Assembly (NCBI GenBank): GCA_946478985.1
Contig: CAMLDZ010000144.1
Location: forward strand, 1-6,899
DNA from: an uncultured Solimonas sp.
Lineage (GTDB): Bacteria; Pseudomonadota; Gammaproteobacteria; Nevskiales; Nevskiaceae
DNA: 6,899 nucleotides
Reading direction: 5' to 3'
Shown here: positions 5,989 to 6,899 of the stretch, one piece after another
Numbering within the stretch: the stretch's first letter is position 1
Layout of the letters: each line of letters begins with the position of its first letter
Translations under genes and position numbers: made by a program
Notes under the pieces: model-generated
Seen by the model: the letters and a program-made list of their open reading frames with translations, nothing else
The model's database searches: none
Told to the model about the DNA's origin: nothing

Positions 5989-6899
5989 TCAGGCCTTGCG
6001 GAACTGCAATCGCTGCCCCTGCGGCTGTGGCGCGACCACGCCGTTCTCGTAAACCAGCGCGCCGTTGACCCAGGTGCCGAGGATCTTCGCCGGGAACGTC
6101 CGGCCTTCGACCGGCGACCAACCGCACTTGTAGAGCACGTCCTTCTTCTCGACCGTGGTCGTCGCATGCGGGTCGACCAGCACGAGGTCGGCCCAGTAGC
6201 CTTCGCGAATGTAGCCGCGGTCCGGAATGCCGAAGCGCTCGGCGACGGCGTGGCTGGTCTTGTTGACGACGGTGCGCAGGTTCATCTCGCCGCGCTTGAC
6301 CAGGTCCAGCAGCATCAGCAGCGAGTGCTGCACCAGCGGCAGGCCGGACGGCGCCTTGAAGTAGCTGTTGGCCTTCTCTTCGCTGGTATGTGGCGCGTGG
6401 TCGGTGGCGATCACGTCGATGCGGTCCTCCATCACCGCGCGCACCAGCGCATGGCGGTCCTCGGCGGTCTTGATCGCCGGATTGCACTTGATCAGGTTGC
6501 CCAGCGTGGCGTAGTCCGCCTCGCTGAAGTACAGGTGGTGCACGCAGGCTTCGACGGTGATCTTCTTGCCCTTGATCGGGCCCGGCGTGAAGAAGCCCAG
6601 CTCGCGCGCCGTGGTCAGGTGCAGTACGTGCAGGTCGGCGTTGTATTTCTTCGCCAGGCCGACGGCGAGCTCGGTGGACTTGTAGCAGGCCTCGGCCGAG
6701 CGGATGTACGGATGCTGCGACACCGGCACGTCCTCGCCATACTTCTCGCGTGCGGCGGCTTCGGCGGCGAGGATCATCGGCGTGTCCTCGCAGTGCGTGA
6801 CCACCATCAGCGGTGCGCGGCGGAAGATGCCGTCCAGCGTCTTGGGGTCGTCGACCAGCATGTTGCCGGTCGAGGCGCCCATGAAGACCTTGATCGCGC
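5989..6899 (-). CDS. pyrC: Class I dihydroorotase, 5' end beyond the window
   Basis: The visible 302 C-terminal residues belong to a zinc amidohydrolase of the class I dihydroorotase type, which cyclises carbamoyl-aspartate to dihydroorotate in pyrimidine synthesis in the cytoplasm. From the edge the frame reads AIKVFMGASTGNMLVDD, a family signature, with no stop, so the gene continues outside. Metal and catalytic motifs are present: VVTHCED and VLHLTTARE supply the two later histidine ligands, and ATDHAPHTSEEK the catalytic aspartate. KCNPAIKT corresponds to the substrate-binding NP segment. The N-terminal HxH motif is expected in the missing part, about 140 residues if the protein has the usual length near 440. 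The C-terminus (VNGALVYENGVV) is the normal amidohydrolase beta-sandwich closing strand. Related hydantoinases or allantoinases are possible alternatives but the FMGASTGN and NPAIKT motifs favour dihydroorotase. Confidence 0.87.
   Translation of the reverse strand, partial: AIKVFMGASTGNMLVDDPKTLDGIFRRAPLMVVTHCEDTPMILAAEAAAREKYGEDVPVSQHPYIRSAEACYKSTELAVGLAKKYNADLHVLHLTTARELGFFTPGPIKGKKITVEACVHHLYFSEADYATLGNLIKCNPAIKTAEDRHALVRAVMEDRIDVIATDHAPHTSEEKANSYFKAPSGLPLVQHSLLMLLDLVKRGEMNLRTVVNKTSHAVAERFGIPDRGYIREGYWADLVLVDPHATTTVEKKDVLYKCGWSPVEGRTFPAKILGTWVNGALVYENGVVAPQPQGQRLQFRKA

Noticed and set aside
5199..6068. Plus-strand open frame opposite the methyltransferase
   Set aside because: Antisense to the SAM-binding core; no homology-like motifs.

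Overview
The window is dense, GC-rich bacterial DNA that most resembles a proteobacterium. A sigma54-type regulatory switch and the protein families present fit Gamma- or Betaproteobacteria; a Nevskiales/Xanthomonadales-like gammaproteobacterium is a guess I cannot test here. Five genes are present, four complete and one cut by the right edge. There are no RNA genes, insertion sequences or CRISPR arrays.

Positions 64-4243 and the following gene form one functional unit for sulfide/persulfide detoxification. On the minus strand (64-1380) lies a FisR-like sigma54-dependent activator. Its N-terminal sensor domain carries three cysteines (C54, C65, C72) in the spacing I recall for the sulfane-sulfur sensor FisR of Cupriavidus. 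A 257-bp divergent control region (1381-1637) follows. It holds helically phased copies of a CTGNCAR element forming two 20-bp inverted repeats (likely activator sites), an AT-rich stretch of about 16% GC, and a near-consensus -24/-12 promoter. That promoter reads into an overlapping three-gene operon on the plus strand: a persulfide dioxygenase (1638-2522), a fusion of a rhodanese-like DUF442 domain to a type II-like sulfide:quinone oxidoreductase (2522-4243), and a TauE/SafE-family exporter (4240-5046).

The inferred flow is as follows. Sulfide is oxidised by SQR at the membrane to sulfane sulfur. The fused sulfurtransferase domain may hand this to a thiol acceptor. The dioxygenase oxidises the persulfide to sulfite, and the exporter removes sulfite. 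Accumulating sulfane sulfur would be sensed by the regulator, closing the loop.

The right part (5070-6899) is on the minus strand and converges on the exporter with a 23-bp gap. It contains a class I dihydroorotase (pyrimidine synthesis, 5' end outside the window), then a perfect 13-bp-stem hairpin, then a SAM-dependent methyltransferase of unknown substrate. Nothing ties these two genes to sulfur metabolism except position.
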